Positions 56,911-64,000 of a stretch of DNA of 64,000 nt are shown in pieces. The DNA comes from a virus. Made by a program: the position numbers and the translations under genes. The stretch covers positions 1-64,000 of IMG/VR virus record IMGVR_UViG_3300010396_000048, one strand, 5' to 3'. The notes under the pieces were generated by a model. That model saw only the letters and a program-made list of their open reading frames with translations. It had not been told where the DNA came from and did not search any database. Each line of letters begins with the position of its first letter. Position 1 is the first letter of the stretch.

Positions 56911-58320
56911 TTAGCGAATCGTGCTGACGGACGCGAGATGCCGCTCAGCGATCGGGTATTCATACACGATCGGATACGACCACGCGTCCGCAAGGTGCGT
57001 CACGAGGCGGACGGGCTTGCCGTCTTTGATCTTCGGCACCTCGACGATCGATGTGCCAGGCCTGAAGTACATGCGCTCGAGGTCGAGCGGCAGATTCACA
57101 CAACGTTCGTGGATCACGACGCCGAGGTTGCCGTTGGCGTCCTCGAGCATCCGGTTTCCAGACTTGTACCGCAGCGTGCGATCGGGGTTTGCCGCTGGCA
57201 CCTTTGCCGTTCCAGAGAAGCCGAGGTCGGCCAGCGCCATCCGCAGACTCTCCCAATCGGATAGGCCGGTCTGCCGATTGCCCTGATAGCCAGAGGCATC
57301 GCCGTACAGCAGGATGCCGTTGCGTTTCGCGATGCGCGCGAGATCCCCGCGGTTCAGCAACTCCTTCGCTACCAGGTCGATCGTCGAATCGCGAATATAG
57401 AACTCATCGAGAACATACATCACGTCCTCTTGGTATCCATTCACGCGAACGCGGCGCCATTGGAACAGCACTGAGCAGAGCGGGTCGATGTTGAAGTCTT
57501 GCCCGAGGCACAGCGGCAATGTCGGGTCCGGCCGTAAGGCCGGCAGACCGCGGCGCCTTGCTTCGGTTTCGCCGAGAACATGTCGGCCACGGTTGAACCG
57601 ACGCCAGACGCGACCGCGCTGAATGTCGCCAAACTTCCCGCCGAGTTCAATATCAGCGACTTCAGGGTCGTAGTTCCGACGGAGACTTTGAATGTAAGCC
57701 GCAGGCAAAAACGGGTTGTCTTCCGTGGCCGCCGAGATCAGGCGCACCGCTGGCTTGCCGGTTTCCGGCAGAGGCTTCGTGCACTTGTCAACGAGCCAAT
57801 GATCCATCGTGTGGGGCGGATTAGCCGTGATCCGAAGATTCAGCGGCATATTCGGGTAAAGTCGACGCTGGCGATCGGTGCCACGACGTCTGGCCAGTAC
57901 AAAATGGTACGCCATCTCGGACCATGCTTGCGCCTCATCGATCCACACGTAGCAGAGCTCGAGAGACTTGAAGTCGAGCGGGTTATCGACCGACCAGACG
58001 GCCAACCAGCAATCGAAGGTCGAGAGGTAGACCTTGTGTTCCGAGCGGATCTTGTCGACGTACTGAACGCCCCAATGATCGCAACGCTCGAAGAACGAGC
58101 CCATCGTGCCCTGCGACAGCTGCGGATAGGTGTTCGAGAAGATGCCGATGCCGGGCTTCTCGCGTGTCCCGCACCGCGGATATGTGGCCGCCATCTTCAG
58201 GACGTCATCGGACGCGACGACTGTCTTGCCCGTCCCGACTCCGCCGACGAAGGCAACCTCGGCTTCCGGCGCGTTGTAAAAGTCATCTTGCGCCGGCAAG
58301 TGCTCAAGAATTACGTTCAT
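56911..58320 (-). CDS. Terminase large subunit
   Basis: 469 residues. ATPase: Walker A GGVGTGKT (26-33), Walker B L-C-Y-V-W-I-D128-E129-A. Nuclease: G-Q-D275-F-N-I-D-P and a later Y-G-D-A-S-G. Packages DNA through the portal with the small subunit encoded at 59675. Full length for the family. Confidence 0.92.
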   Translation of the reverse strand: MNVILEHLPAQDDFYNAPEAEVAFVGGVGTGKTVVASDDVLKMAATYPRCGTREKPGIGIFSNTYPQLSQGTMGSFFERCDHWGVQYVDKIRSEHKVYLSTFDCWLAVWSVDNPLDFKSLELCYVWIDEAQAWSEMAYHFVLARRRGTDRQRRLYPNMPLNLRITANPPHTMDHWLVDKCTKPLPETGKPAVRLISAATEDNPFLPAAYIQSLRRNYDPEVADIELGGKFGDIQRGRVWRRFNRGRHVLGETEARRRGLPALRPDPTLPLCLGQDFNIDPLCSVLFQWRRVRVNGYQEDVMYVLDEFYIRDSTIDLVAKELLNRGDLARIAKRNGILLYGDASGYQGNRQTGLSDWESLRMALADLGFSGTAKVPAANPDRTLRYKSGNRMLEDANGNLGVVIHERCVNLPLDLERMYFRPGTSIVEVPKIKDGKPVRLVTHLADAWSYPIVYEYPIAERHLASVSTIR

Positions 58321-58682
58321 CTGGTGGTGCTCGGCGGTGGTGGCGCCAGCACGCGGTTCGCGCGCAATGGCTTCGCCAGGCGATCGTCATCGCGCATATT
58401 TGCTCGCCGCCCCGCTTCGATCACGTCGGTAATGTTCACACGCACCGCAACATAGGCGACCGTCCTGCCGGTTGGCATGTCGGGGTTGAAGTCGTCGGGG
58501 CTGTCTTCGTGAAACACGCGTCCAACGACGCACCCGATGATGCCTTCCCAGAGGTACACCTGGTGAGACATCTGCCGCTGCGGCTCAAGATCGAACACGA
58601 CGTGCGTGTGGCCAAGCTCCCGCTGCTTCAGCGCATAGGCGAATGCCGCGCGGAGCGAATCAAGGCTTCCGTTTACGACCAT
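58317..58682 (-). CDS. Hypothetical protein, 121 aa
   Basis: Overlaps the terminase start by 4 nt. Start chosen at 58682 (MVVNGSLDSLRA); it overlaps the end of the upstream gene by 23 nt. Mixed alpha/beta. Unknown. Confidence 0.5.
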   Translation of the reverse strand: MVVNGSLDSLRAAFAYALKQRELGHTHVVFDLEPQRQMSHQVYLWEGIIGCVVGRVFHEDSPDDFNPDMPTGRTVAYVAVRVNITDVIEAGRRANMRDDDRLAKPLRANRVLAPPPPSTTR

Positions 58683-59085
58683 CGTGTACTTCGAGTGATC
58701 CCGGCGCCGTGCGCTCGATTCCGGCCATCGAAACCACCAATCCAAAGATGCAACGGTCCGATGCCGGTCCGGGGATAAAATACACGCGATAGAGCGGTTC
58801 GGTGTGCTCGCCGCGCTCGAGCACGACCTCTTCCACGCACTCGAACTGCTTGCCGATCGCGGCCATCGTCTGCGCCGCCGCTGAGATCGCTATGCAAGCG
58901 GCACGATTCTTCGAGTGGCCGATGATGGTGACTTCCGAATCGCCGATGAGGCAACGCGTCTTAAACTTCGCCGGATCAGTCGGCTCCTGGTAGTTGTCCT
59001 CGACGAACGATCGAACCGGAATACTGCCAGCTTCGGGAATCGGCGGCTCAGGATTTCCCGCCGGCGTGTTTTCTTGCAACGTCAT
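58660..59085 (-). CDS. Prp-like cysteine protease (tentative)
   Basis: 141 residues. I-I-G-H-S-K-N-R-A-A-C-I-A-I-S-A-A-A-Q-T resembles the Prp (YsxB) core G-H...D-I-V-C-A-A-V-S-A-x-x-Q-T, with spaced His and Cys catalytic residues. In staphylococci Prp trims ribosomal protein L27 and phage head proteins. Here, beside terminase, it could trim scaffold or capsid. Confidence 0.4.
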   Translation of the reverse strand: MTLQENTPAGNPEPPIPEAGSIPVRSFVEDNYQEPTDPAKFKTRCLIGDSEVTIIGHSKNRAACIAISAAAQTMAAIGKQFECVEEVVLERGEHTEPLYRVYFIPGPASDRCIFGLVVSMAGIERTAPGSLEVHDGRKRKP

Positions 59086-59366
59086 CCTCTCGTTGGGTCG
59101 ACTGTCCGGCTCTCCAGAGAGTTGAGCCTATTTATTAGCACGTCAATCGTTGCCAGAAGGTTCCGATAGTCAGTCTGGTTAATGTGGCGCAGCCTCGCAA
59201 GGGCATCAGCCGTTAGTGGCGCGCCAGGGATATTTGGAAATCTTTCCGCGAACTCGGAGCTCCCGGCCAGCCACTCCAACTCCTCGGTCGGTAGCGATCT
59301 CGCAATAGTGTCGGCCAAGGCACAACGACGCGCCAACTCGGCAGCGGTGTAAACTGCACCGCCCAT
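59082..59366 (-). CDS. Hypothetical protein, 94 aa
   Basis: Helical (A-A-E-L-A-R-R-C-A-L-A-D-T, then A-L-A-R-L-R-H-I-N-Q-T-D-Y). Overlaps the downstream start by 4 nt. Unknown. Confidence 0.5.
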   Translation of the reverse strand: MGGAVYTAAELARRCALADTIARSLPTEELEWLAGSSEFAERFPNIPGAPLTADALARLRHINQTDYRNLLATIDVLINRLNSLESRTVDPTRG

Positions 59367-59367
59367 A

Positions 59368-59682
59368 TTACGGATCGATGGCTTGGCTTTGAAGCTCTGG
59401 CTCGCCGGCCGACTGCAACGCGTACCCGCCGAAAGGCGGCGATACCGAACCGTCCGAACTGCCGGCGACGACCGCGGCGTAAATCGCCTCTTTGGCGTTG
59501 TCGACGATCGCCTGAGCGATCTCGGGAGCCTTGCGGGGGTCTAAACTGATGATTACCTCGTCCGGTAATCCGTCCTCATGCGCGTACGTGACCTTGAGCA
59601 CGAGCACATCCGGTGCCCATCCGACCTCGAACTTCTCGGGCGGTCGCAGCATCGTCACCTTTGTATCGATCGGCTTATCCAA
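59368..59682 (-). CDS. Hypothetical protein, 104 aa
   Basis: Beta-rich N-terminus, a helix around 60-75 (A-P-E-I-A-Q-A-I-V-D-N-A-K), low-complexity end. Overlaps the small terminase gene by 8 nt. Unknown. Confidence 0.5.
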   Translation of the reverse strand: MDKPIDTKVTMLRPPEKFEVGWAPDVLVLKVTYAHEDGLPDEVIISLDPRKAPEIAQAIVDNAKEAIYAAVVAGSSDGSVSPPFGGYALQSAGEPELQSQAIDP

Positions 59683-60085
59683 CCGCGCGACCCTCCTCGT
59701 CGACGTTTACCCTTGATGGCTCGAGGCGTCGCTGCGTAATCGTCAGCGTACCATCGGGCTCGACGACCTGCTCTTTGGCACCGTAGTCCGCTCGGTAGCG
59801 ACGCTCCAAGAACCAGGTCGCCGTCGAGCTACCCTTACCACTGGCCAATGCAATCTTTGTCAGATTTTGCACGGCCTTCGCGCGCGCGCACGTCACGGCT
59901 TTACGGAAGCTGAGATACGGTTCTATGCCGCGGTCGCCCTTACGCATCCAATCGTGGAAGGCCATCTCGGAAACGCCATTTGCTTCGGCCGCATATTTCT
60001 CGGGGACCGAAATCTCTAGCGCCTCACAAATTGCCTTTTGCACCGATGGCGTCAGACTGGTCGGCGTTCCCGGCTTTCTGCCCAT
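59675..60085 (-). CDS. Terminase small subunit
   Basis: 136 residues. M-G-R-K-P-G-T-P-T-S-L-T-P entry and the helix-turn-helix A-A-E-A-N-G-V-S-E-M-A-F-H-D-W-M-R-K-G are followed by R-A-K-A-V-Q-N-L-T-K-I-A and W-F-L-E-R-R-Y, all typical of small terminases. Recognises the packaging site. Confidence 0.85.
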   Translation of the reverse strand: MGRKPGTPTSLTPSVQKAICEALEISVPEKYAAEANGVSEMAFHDWMRKGDRGIEPYLSFRKAVTCARAKAVQNLTKIALASGKGSSTATWFLERRYRADYGAKEQVVEPDGTLTITQRRLEPSRVNVDEEGRAVG

Positions 60086-60094
60086 GAAAATCTG

Positions 60095-60766
60095 CTACTT
60101 CTTGCTCCGAGCGGTCGTCTTCGCCGCCGGCTTGCGCTTCGTGGTCTCGGCCGGAGGGGTAGCGTAGGTTCGGCCGAGTGGGCCGCCCTTACGCTTGGGG
60201 AAGCCGCGGAAAAACTGGCCAGTGCCGCGGACCGGAGCAGCCGGTTCGCAGAGCCCCGCCATGGTACGCTTGCCGTCGAGCGTCCAGACCTCGGCGAATT
60301 GATGAAACGACTTGGCCGTGCCCCATTCGCCCATCCGAAGCACGAGCGATCGGAATGAAGGTACCCAGCGAGCCATCCGGTTCTCGCGCTTTTTGGCTTC
60401 GGCCAACATTCGAACGAGCCAATCGGCTAACTCGGCATCGCCCACGTTCGGAAGCTGGTCGGCAGCAATCACGCCGCCTACACCCTGATCAGTGAGAATC
60501 GCTTGACGCAGGATCGCGAAGGCCGACAGTTCGGCGTCGCAGACGAAGGCCGGCGATTGAATCGGGGGCAGCGTGAGGGCATCGAACCGCCGCCAGGTCG
60601 CCCACACCCGGGTAACTATGCGGCGATAGATCTCCGTCAGTAACGCCCGCTCGCCCTCGATGAATACCTTGGCATCTGGGGATGCGTACGGTGCGCCTTC
60701 GATCGGCTTCAGCGCGTAGGTTGGGGCGCTGGCCTTGCGACTGCGGAGGAAACCGAAGATACCCAA
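60095..60766 (-). CDS. Hypothetical protein upstream of terminase, 223 aa
   Basis: TTG at 60766 is chosen because AAGGAG lies 6 nt upstream and gives MGIFGFLRSRKA; a GTG at 60781 is the alternative. Helical middle, Lys/Thr-rich C-terminal tail. First gene of the leftward late region. Unknown function. Confidence 0.55.
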   Translation of the reverse strand: MGIFGFLRSRKASAPTYALKPIEGAPYASPDAKVFIEGERALLTEIYRRIVTRVWATWRRFDALTLPPIQSPAFVCDAELSAFAILRQAILTDQGVGGVIAADQLPNVGDAELADWLVRMLAEAKKRENRMARWVPSFRSLVLRMGEWGTAKSFHQFAEVWTLDGKRTMAGLCEPAAPVRGTGQFFRGFPKRKGGPLGRTYATPPAETTKRKPAAKTTARSKK

Positions 60767-60804
60767 ATCGTGCTCCTTCACCCGGGAAAATCTTTGCTCG
60801 CAGG

Positions 60805-60849
60805 TGTTGACATAGTAGGCGGGAAGCAGTATGATGTGGACATAGTAAG
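60805..60849 (+). promoter_or_regulatory. Strong rightward promoter with direct-repeat operator
   Basis: TTGACA (60807-60812), 17-nt spacer, TATGAT (60830-60835). Two 15-bp repeats, TGTTGACATAGTAGG and TGTGGACATAGTAAG, start at 60805 and 60835, exactly 30 bp apart and on either side of the -10. A regulator binding both would block transcription. Confidence 0.75.
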
Positions 60850-60861
60850 GAGTCCACCAAC

Positions 60862-61122
60862 ATGCTGATCCAAATCGAAGTTCGCAACGTCTACGGCAAC
60901 GAAATGATCTACCCGGCCAACGACACAGCCGCGACGTTCGCGCACCAAGAGCGGCGATGGCTATGGCAGGAGCGTCGCGGGGAGGTCGATCGGGCGCCGG
61001 TCGCGCTCTGCGCATGCGGTCACGCCGCGCGCTGGCACGCGTCGCAGCACTCCGAATACCGCAGCTGCGAGCTATGCGACTGCGAGCGCTCGCGGGAGGC
61101 CGTCCGTGCCGCCAACGCCTGA
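60862..61122 (+). CDS. Zinc-binding hypothetical protein, 86 aa
   Basis: ATG with AAGGAG 9 nt upstream. C-A-C-G-H...C-E-L-C-D-C pattern suggests one zinc site. First gene behind the strong promoter. Unknown. Confidence 0.6.
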   Translation: MLIQIEVRNVYGNEMIYPANDTAATFAHQERRWLWQERRGEVDRAPVALCACGHAARWHASQHSEYRSCELCDCERSREAVRAANA

Positions 61123-61417
61123 CGATCGGCTCGCGCGCGTCGCTGCGGGGCTCGATGCGGCCCTCGCCCGAGTCGAGCATCGCTGCGAGGTCTGCGGCGC
61201 TCCGTGCGAGGCCGATCACGCGGAGGTGCTAGAGACACCGTCGAATGGCGCCCCGATGGGGGATCGTACCGACTACTTCCGCCAATACAAACGCGACCAA
61301 CGCAAAGAAGCGCGGAAGGCCGGCCTCTGCATCATCTGCTGCACGCAGCAGCCCCGTAAGGGGAACGTTACCTGTGATCCGTGTCAGAAGCGGGCCAATG
61401 AGGCGAAGCGATCGTGA
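61106..61417 (+). CDS. Zinc-binding hypothetical protein, 103 aa
   Basis: GTG start overlapping the previous gene by 17 nt. CEVCGAPC and a second cluster C-I-I-C-C...C-D-P-C in a basic C-terminal half. An in-frame ATG at 61256 would give only the second cluster. Its stop overlaps the next GTG by 4 nt. Confidence 0.55.
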   Translation: MPPTPDDRLARVAAGLDAALARVEHRCEVCGAPCEADHAEVLETPSNGAPMGDRTDYFRQYKRDQRKEARKAGLCIICCTQQPRKGNVTCDPCQKRANEAKRS

Positions 61418-62802
61418 CCAACGATAACCATCGCCTCGCGGCGATCGAACGGCTACGCAGTCTACCCAATACCGGAGAGCGCCTGCACGCCATCATCTCA
61501 CGCTGCGACCTGCAAGGTGAACTCCACCGCTCGGTAGCCCAAGACCTCGGCATCTCCCGTAGACAGTTCTACCGGGACCTCTCAGCCGCGCGCGCTATCG
61601 TCAAGCAAACCTCAGTCGAAATCGCTTCAGGGCCACGGATGACCGCAACGGAGTCGAGGGTTCACACCGCGCTCTCGCTTTCGGCTACAGGACACGGGCA
61701 AGCCGCTATCCTGCACCTCTCACCCTTCGTTGCATCCCTTCGTGGGGATGAAGCGGTGTGGGGGAATGCGGTCCTGGCCGAACTATCGCTTGAGGCCGGC
61801 GACCTGAAAAGCGCGGAGATCGTCCTGCGCGTGGCCGAATCGTTCTGTATCGACCCGTGCGGTCCACACGCGGCGTATGCCTTGCACGTTTGGGCGAAAA
61901 TCCTTCACGCCAAAGGCGTGGCCAACGAAGCCCACAAGACCCTTGAACACGCCGTCGCCATGCTCGAACGTTGCACGCCGACGCAGCTCGCACGCGATAC
62001 TCTCAGCGATGCCCGTTCGCTCCTAGCCTTCTGCCATCACGAACGCGGGAACTTTGCCGAAGCCGCGGCGATCGACGCCCGCAACGCCGCAAGTCTCCCA
62101 AGCCTATCACCGCTCGGCAAGCGGCAATATCTCAACGTCCACGCCATATTGGCGTGTGATAGCCCACACGGGCCCGAGTTGGGCCGGGAAGCCTCTCATG
62201 CCTACCACGCCTATGCCGTGCAGCACGGGCTCCTGGACGACGTTTCCAATGCACTCTTGCAAATGGGCGGGATTGCGCGGTTCGAGAATCGGCTCGAAGA
62301 AGCCGAAGGCCACTTACAAGACGCCCTGAACCTCAAACACGCCATCGGTCAGCCCACCGCTACCACACTAAGTATGATGACGGGGACCGCGATCGAAGCG
62401 GGCAAGGTGCAACTCGCCACCGCTCTCGCCAAGAATACCAGGGCAACGTCCCCCGAAGGGTCCTATGCCTGGGGGGCCTCCCACCTGCACGAAGCCGAAG
62501 CACTCATCGCATCGGGGAGGCACCTGGAAGCCCAAACGGCGTGCGACACCGCTCGGGAATTCAATAACGGACGCAATACCCGTTTAGCATCGTGGAACCG
62601 TAGAGTCTCAGCTCTTATCCACAAACGCTCGGGCGAAACGCGCAAGGCATTGCACGAAGCCGAAGAATCGTTAGAGATTCTTGGCGAGCATGGGCCGCCG
62701 TTTCACCGATTGAAGGGGTTACTCGCAGCGGAAATCATCAAGCCATCGAACAACCGGGCAAGCAAAATCCGCGAACTTAAAAGCGTGCTGCGCTGGCCCT
62801 AG
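61414..62802 (+). CDS. HTH-TPR regulator
   Basis: 462 residues from a GTG. Residues about 35-65 (V-A-Q-D-L-G-I-S-R-R-Q-F-Y-R-D-L) form a sigma-region-4-like helix-turn-helix. Residues about 80-450 are tandem helical pairs of about 34-40 residues with A-x-x-x-L-x-E-A-x-x-x-L, i.e. TPR-like. DNA-binding head plus TPR body is the plan of RRNPP-type peptide sensors, but no cognate peptide gene is proven. Convergent with 62799-62912. Confidence 0.65.
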   Translation: MTNDNHRLAAIERLRSLPNTGERLHAIISRCDLQGELHRSVAQDLGISRRQFYRDLSAARAIVKQTSVEIASGPRMTATESRVHTALSLSATGHGQAAILHLSPFVASLRGDEAVWGNAVLAELSLEAGDLKSAEIVLRVAESFCIDPCGPHAAYALHVWAKILHAKGVANEAHKTLEHAVAMLERCTPTQLARDTLSDARSLLAFCHHERGNFAEAAAIDARNAASLPSLSPLGKRQYLNVHAILACDSPHGPELGREASHAYHAYAVQHGLLDDVSNALLQMGGIARFENRLEEAEGHLQDALNLKHAIGQPTATTLSMMTGTAIEAGKVQLATALAKNTRATSPEGSYAWGASHLHEAEALIASGRHLEAQTACDTAREFNNGRNTRLASWNRRVSALIHKRSGETRKALHEAEESLEILGEHGPPFHRLKGLLAAEIIKPSNNRASKIRELKSVLRWP

Positions 62803-62912
62803 ACGGTGCCACCGAACGGCTCGTCATCGTCCCACGGTTTCACGAACCGCGACACCGTAAGCACCCCGAGCGCCAGCAGAATCAAGCCGAACACCAGGAA
62901 GCGCCGTATCAC
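62799..62912 (-). CDS. Small membrane peptide, 37 aa
   Basis: GTG overlaps the stop of the lipoprotein gene (GTGA). One hydrophobic helix (R-R-F-L-V-F-G-L-I-L-L-A-L-G-V-L) and a short acidic tail. Its stop overlaps the stop of the TPR regulator gene on the other strand. Role unknown. Confidence 0.45.
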   Translation of the reverse strand: MIRRFLVFGLILLALGVLTVSRFVKPWDDDEPFGGTV

Positions 62913-63838
62913 GGCCCAACCACCGCCCCACCAGGGAATGCCCCGGCCGGCAGGGTGATAACATACGGAACGGACGCCGAATCCGATTCGACCACCACGA
63001 TCGCGGGTTGTCCCGTGTGGATGTTCGAGAACGGAATGGCCACCGCGCCGTCGTTAGCCGTTAGGAATTTAATGTCGGCGTAGGGCTGGAAATCTTGCCA
63101 CCGCTCGCGCTTGTAGAGCGAGGAGAACGTCGCCACCACGCTCAGGTCGCCCTGGATGATGTTGTCGCCGTTGTAGACCGCTACACCACCGCAGCCGCCG
63201 CTGGCCCAAATCACCTGGTAAATCGGGTAGACCTCGGCCAGAAACACGGTCTGCCCAGGAACATTGACATCCGAGAACACCGTGCCGTCTTGGTTCACTG
63301 CCACGCCACCGCATAGCGTGTTGGTGCCGGGAGCCGAGATGGAGCGTATCTGCGTATAGTTGTCCGGTGCGTACTCACGGATGACCGGAGGCCCATCTGC
63401 GGGCTCGTTGCCTACGAACAAGTCCCCGTTAGCGTCGGCCGTGACGCTCGTCGGGTGCTCGACGTTCGTGGTAATCGTTCCGGTCTGAGCCGTTGCACCG
63501 TCGTTGAAGACGGCAATCTTTGAATCGGCCCACTGCGTGACGTAGACGCTGCCATCTGCGTCAACCGTTACCCCGAGCGGCACGTTGAGGTCCGCCGAGC
63601 GAACGGGCTGCGGGTTCGTCACCCCGTAGGGGTACACCCACAGCTTCATGTTGCCGCGGTCGGTCACATAGACGTATCGCGGAACGCCCGAACTGTACAC
63701 GCGCTTGTGGCGCGCAATCAAAGACGGCGGAGTCGATTGCTGCGGCGCAGGGGGAATGTACGACTGCCCGGATCCACCGAGATCCCAACAGCCGGCCAAC
63801 GCCAAGAGCGCCAGAGGCAATAGAAAACGCAAGCGCAT
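62909..63838 (-). CDS. Beta-propeller lipoprotein (NHL/SMP-30-like)
   Basis: 309 residues. Lipobox L-L-A-L-A-G-C with Cys17. Repeated blades such as Y-V-T-D-R-G-N-M-K-L-W-V-Y, L-G-V-T-V-D-A-D-G-S-V-Y-V-T and P-T-S-V-T-A-D-A-N-G-D-L-F-V-G are NHL-type. Exported and membrane-anchored. May be a phage moron or a host gene at the prophage edge. Confidence 0.7.
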   Translation of the reverse strand: MRLRFLLPLALLALAGCWDLGGSGQSYIPPAPQQSTPPSLIARHKRVYSSGVPRYVYVTDRGNMKLWVYPYGVTNPQPVRSADLNVPLGVTVDADGSVYVTQWADSKIAVFNDGATAQTGTITTNVEHPTSVTADANGDLFVGNEPADGPPVIREYAPDNYTQIRSISAPGTNTLCGGVAVNQDGTVFSDVNVPGQTVFLAEVYPIYQVIWASGGCGGVAVYNGDNIIQGDLSVVATFSSLYKRERWQDFQPYADIKFLTANDGAVAIPFSNIHTGQPAIVVVESDSASVPYVITLPAGAFPGGAVVGP

Positions 63839-63879
63839 AACAGCACCGCCCTAACACCCGGGATGAAGGAAACTTTATT

Positions 63880-64000
63880 TCAGGCCGCTATCGTCTCCGA
63901 TAACGCATGGGCGTAACCGAGCACTCCTGCACGCCACTTCGGCAGCACCGCCGACATGACGTACTTCTCTCGAATGAACGAGCGGCTCGTATCGACCAAC
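63880..64000 (-). CDS. Partial CDS, 3' end only
   Basis: An open frame enters from the right edge and ends at TGA 63880-63882. The visible 39 residues (S-R-S-F-I-R-E-K-Y-V-M-S-A-V-L-P-K-W) are protein-like. 41 nt separate its stop from the lipoprotein ATG. Identity unknown. Confidence 0.45.
   Translation of the reverse strand, partial: LVDTSRSFIREKYVMSAVLPKWRAGVLGYAHALSETIAA

Overview
The window looks like most of a temperate, contractile-tailed phage (myovirus), either an integrated prophage or a phage contig. It has small and large terminase subunits, a portal, a scaffold, a major capsid protein, a tail sheath and tube, a frameshifted tail chaperone, a tape measure, a baseplate module, fibres and a lysis cassette. 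It also has a divergent repressor/early switch and a large serine recombinase. Base composition is high GC with many GTG and TTG starts. Very many adjacent genes overlap by 4 nt (ATGA or GTGA), so translational coupling appears to be the rule. The host cannot be named from the sequence alone. Several proteins with Sec or lipoprotein signals, including a beta-propeller lipoprotein and a Pro/Thr-linker secreted protein, resemble proteins I associate with uncultured soil lineages such as Candidatus Eremiobacterota. That host assignment is a low-confidence inference.

Layout. (1) 1-17.9 kb, minus strand: the early operon, read leftward from a TTGCCA-18-TATAAT promoter at 17892-17921. It holds dozens of small, mostly uncharacterised genes, many with Cys-pair zinc-binding motifs. 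Among them are an SF2 helicase, a DNA methyltransferase, a RusA-like resolvase, an HNH protein, two nucleoside-deoxyribosyltransferase-fold proteins, a KTSC-domain protein, and a SWIM-finger protein ending in an SSB-like acidic tip. (2) 17.9-21.1 kb, plus strand: repressor, an exported protein preceded by a perfect 18-bp palindrome, a small membrane protein, the large serine integrase and a 34-residue membrane peptide, with two terminators. (3) 21.2-60.8 kb, minus strand: the late region, read leftward. In transcription order it runs terminase, Prp-like protein, portal, scaffold, capsid, neck genes with an embedded CheY-like receiver protein, decoration and adhesin genes, sheath, tube, chaperones, tape measure, baseplate, fibres, lysis (GH25 lysozyme, RlpA-like protein, holin candidates), and finally a metallophosphoesterase, a ClpP-like protease and a DUF1599-like protein. 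One plus-strand gene at 32.66 kb interrupts it and looks like a moron. (4) 60.8-62.8 kb, plus strand: two zinc-ribbon proteins and an HTH-TPR regulator behind a strong TTGACA-17-TATGAT promoter flanked by direct repeats. (5) 62.8-64 kb, minus strand: a membrane peptide, a beta-propeller lipoprotein and a gene cut by the window edge. These could be phage morons or flanking host DNA.

The most unusual features are tail-fibre-like proteins carrying textbook signal peptides, a stand-alone response-regulator receiver inside the neck genes, an SSB-tipped SWIM protein, and a portal gene with no normal start codon but a good Shine-Dalgarno in front of AUC. Others are plus-strand genes whose -10 box sits 6 nt before the start codon (leaderless mRNAs), a peptide shared by the N-termini of scaffold and capsid protein, and chains of tiny ORFs bridging genes by 4-nt overlaps. 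No stretch longer than 300 bases lacks a gene candidate. No CRISPR array, insertion sequence or complete tRNA gene was seen.
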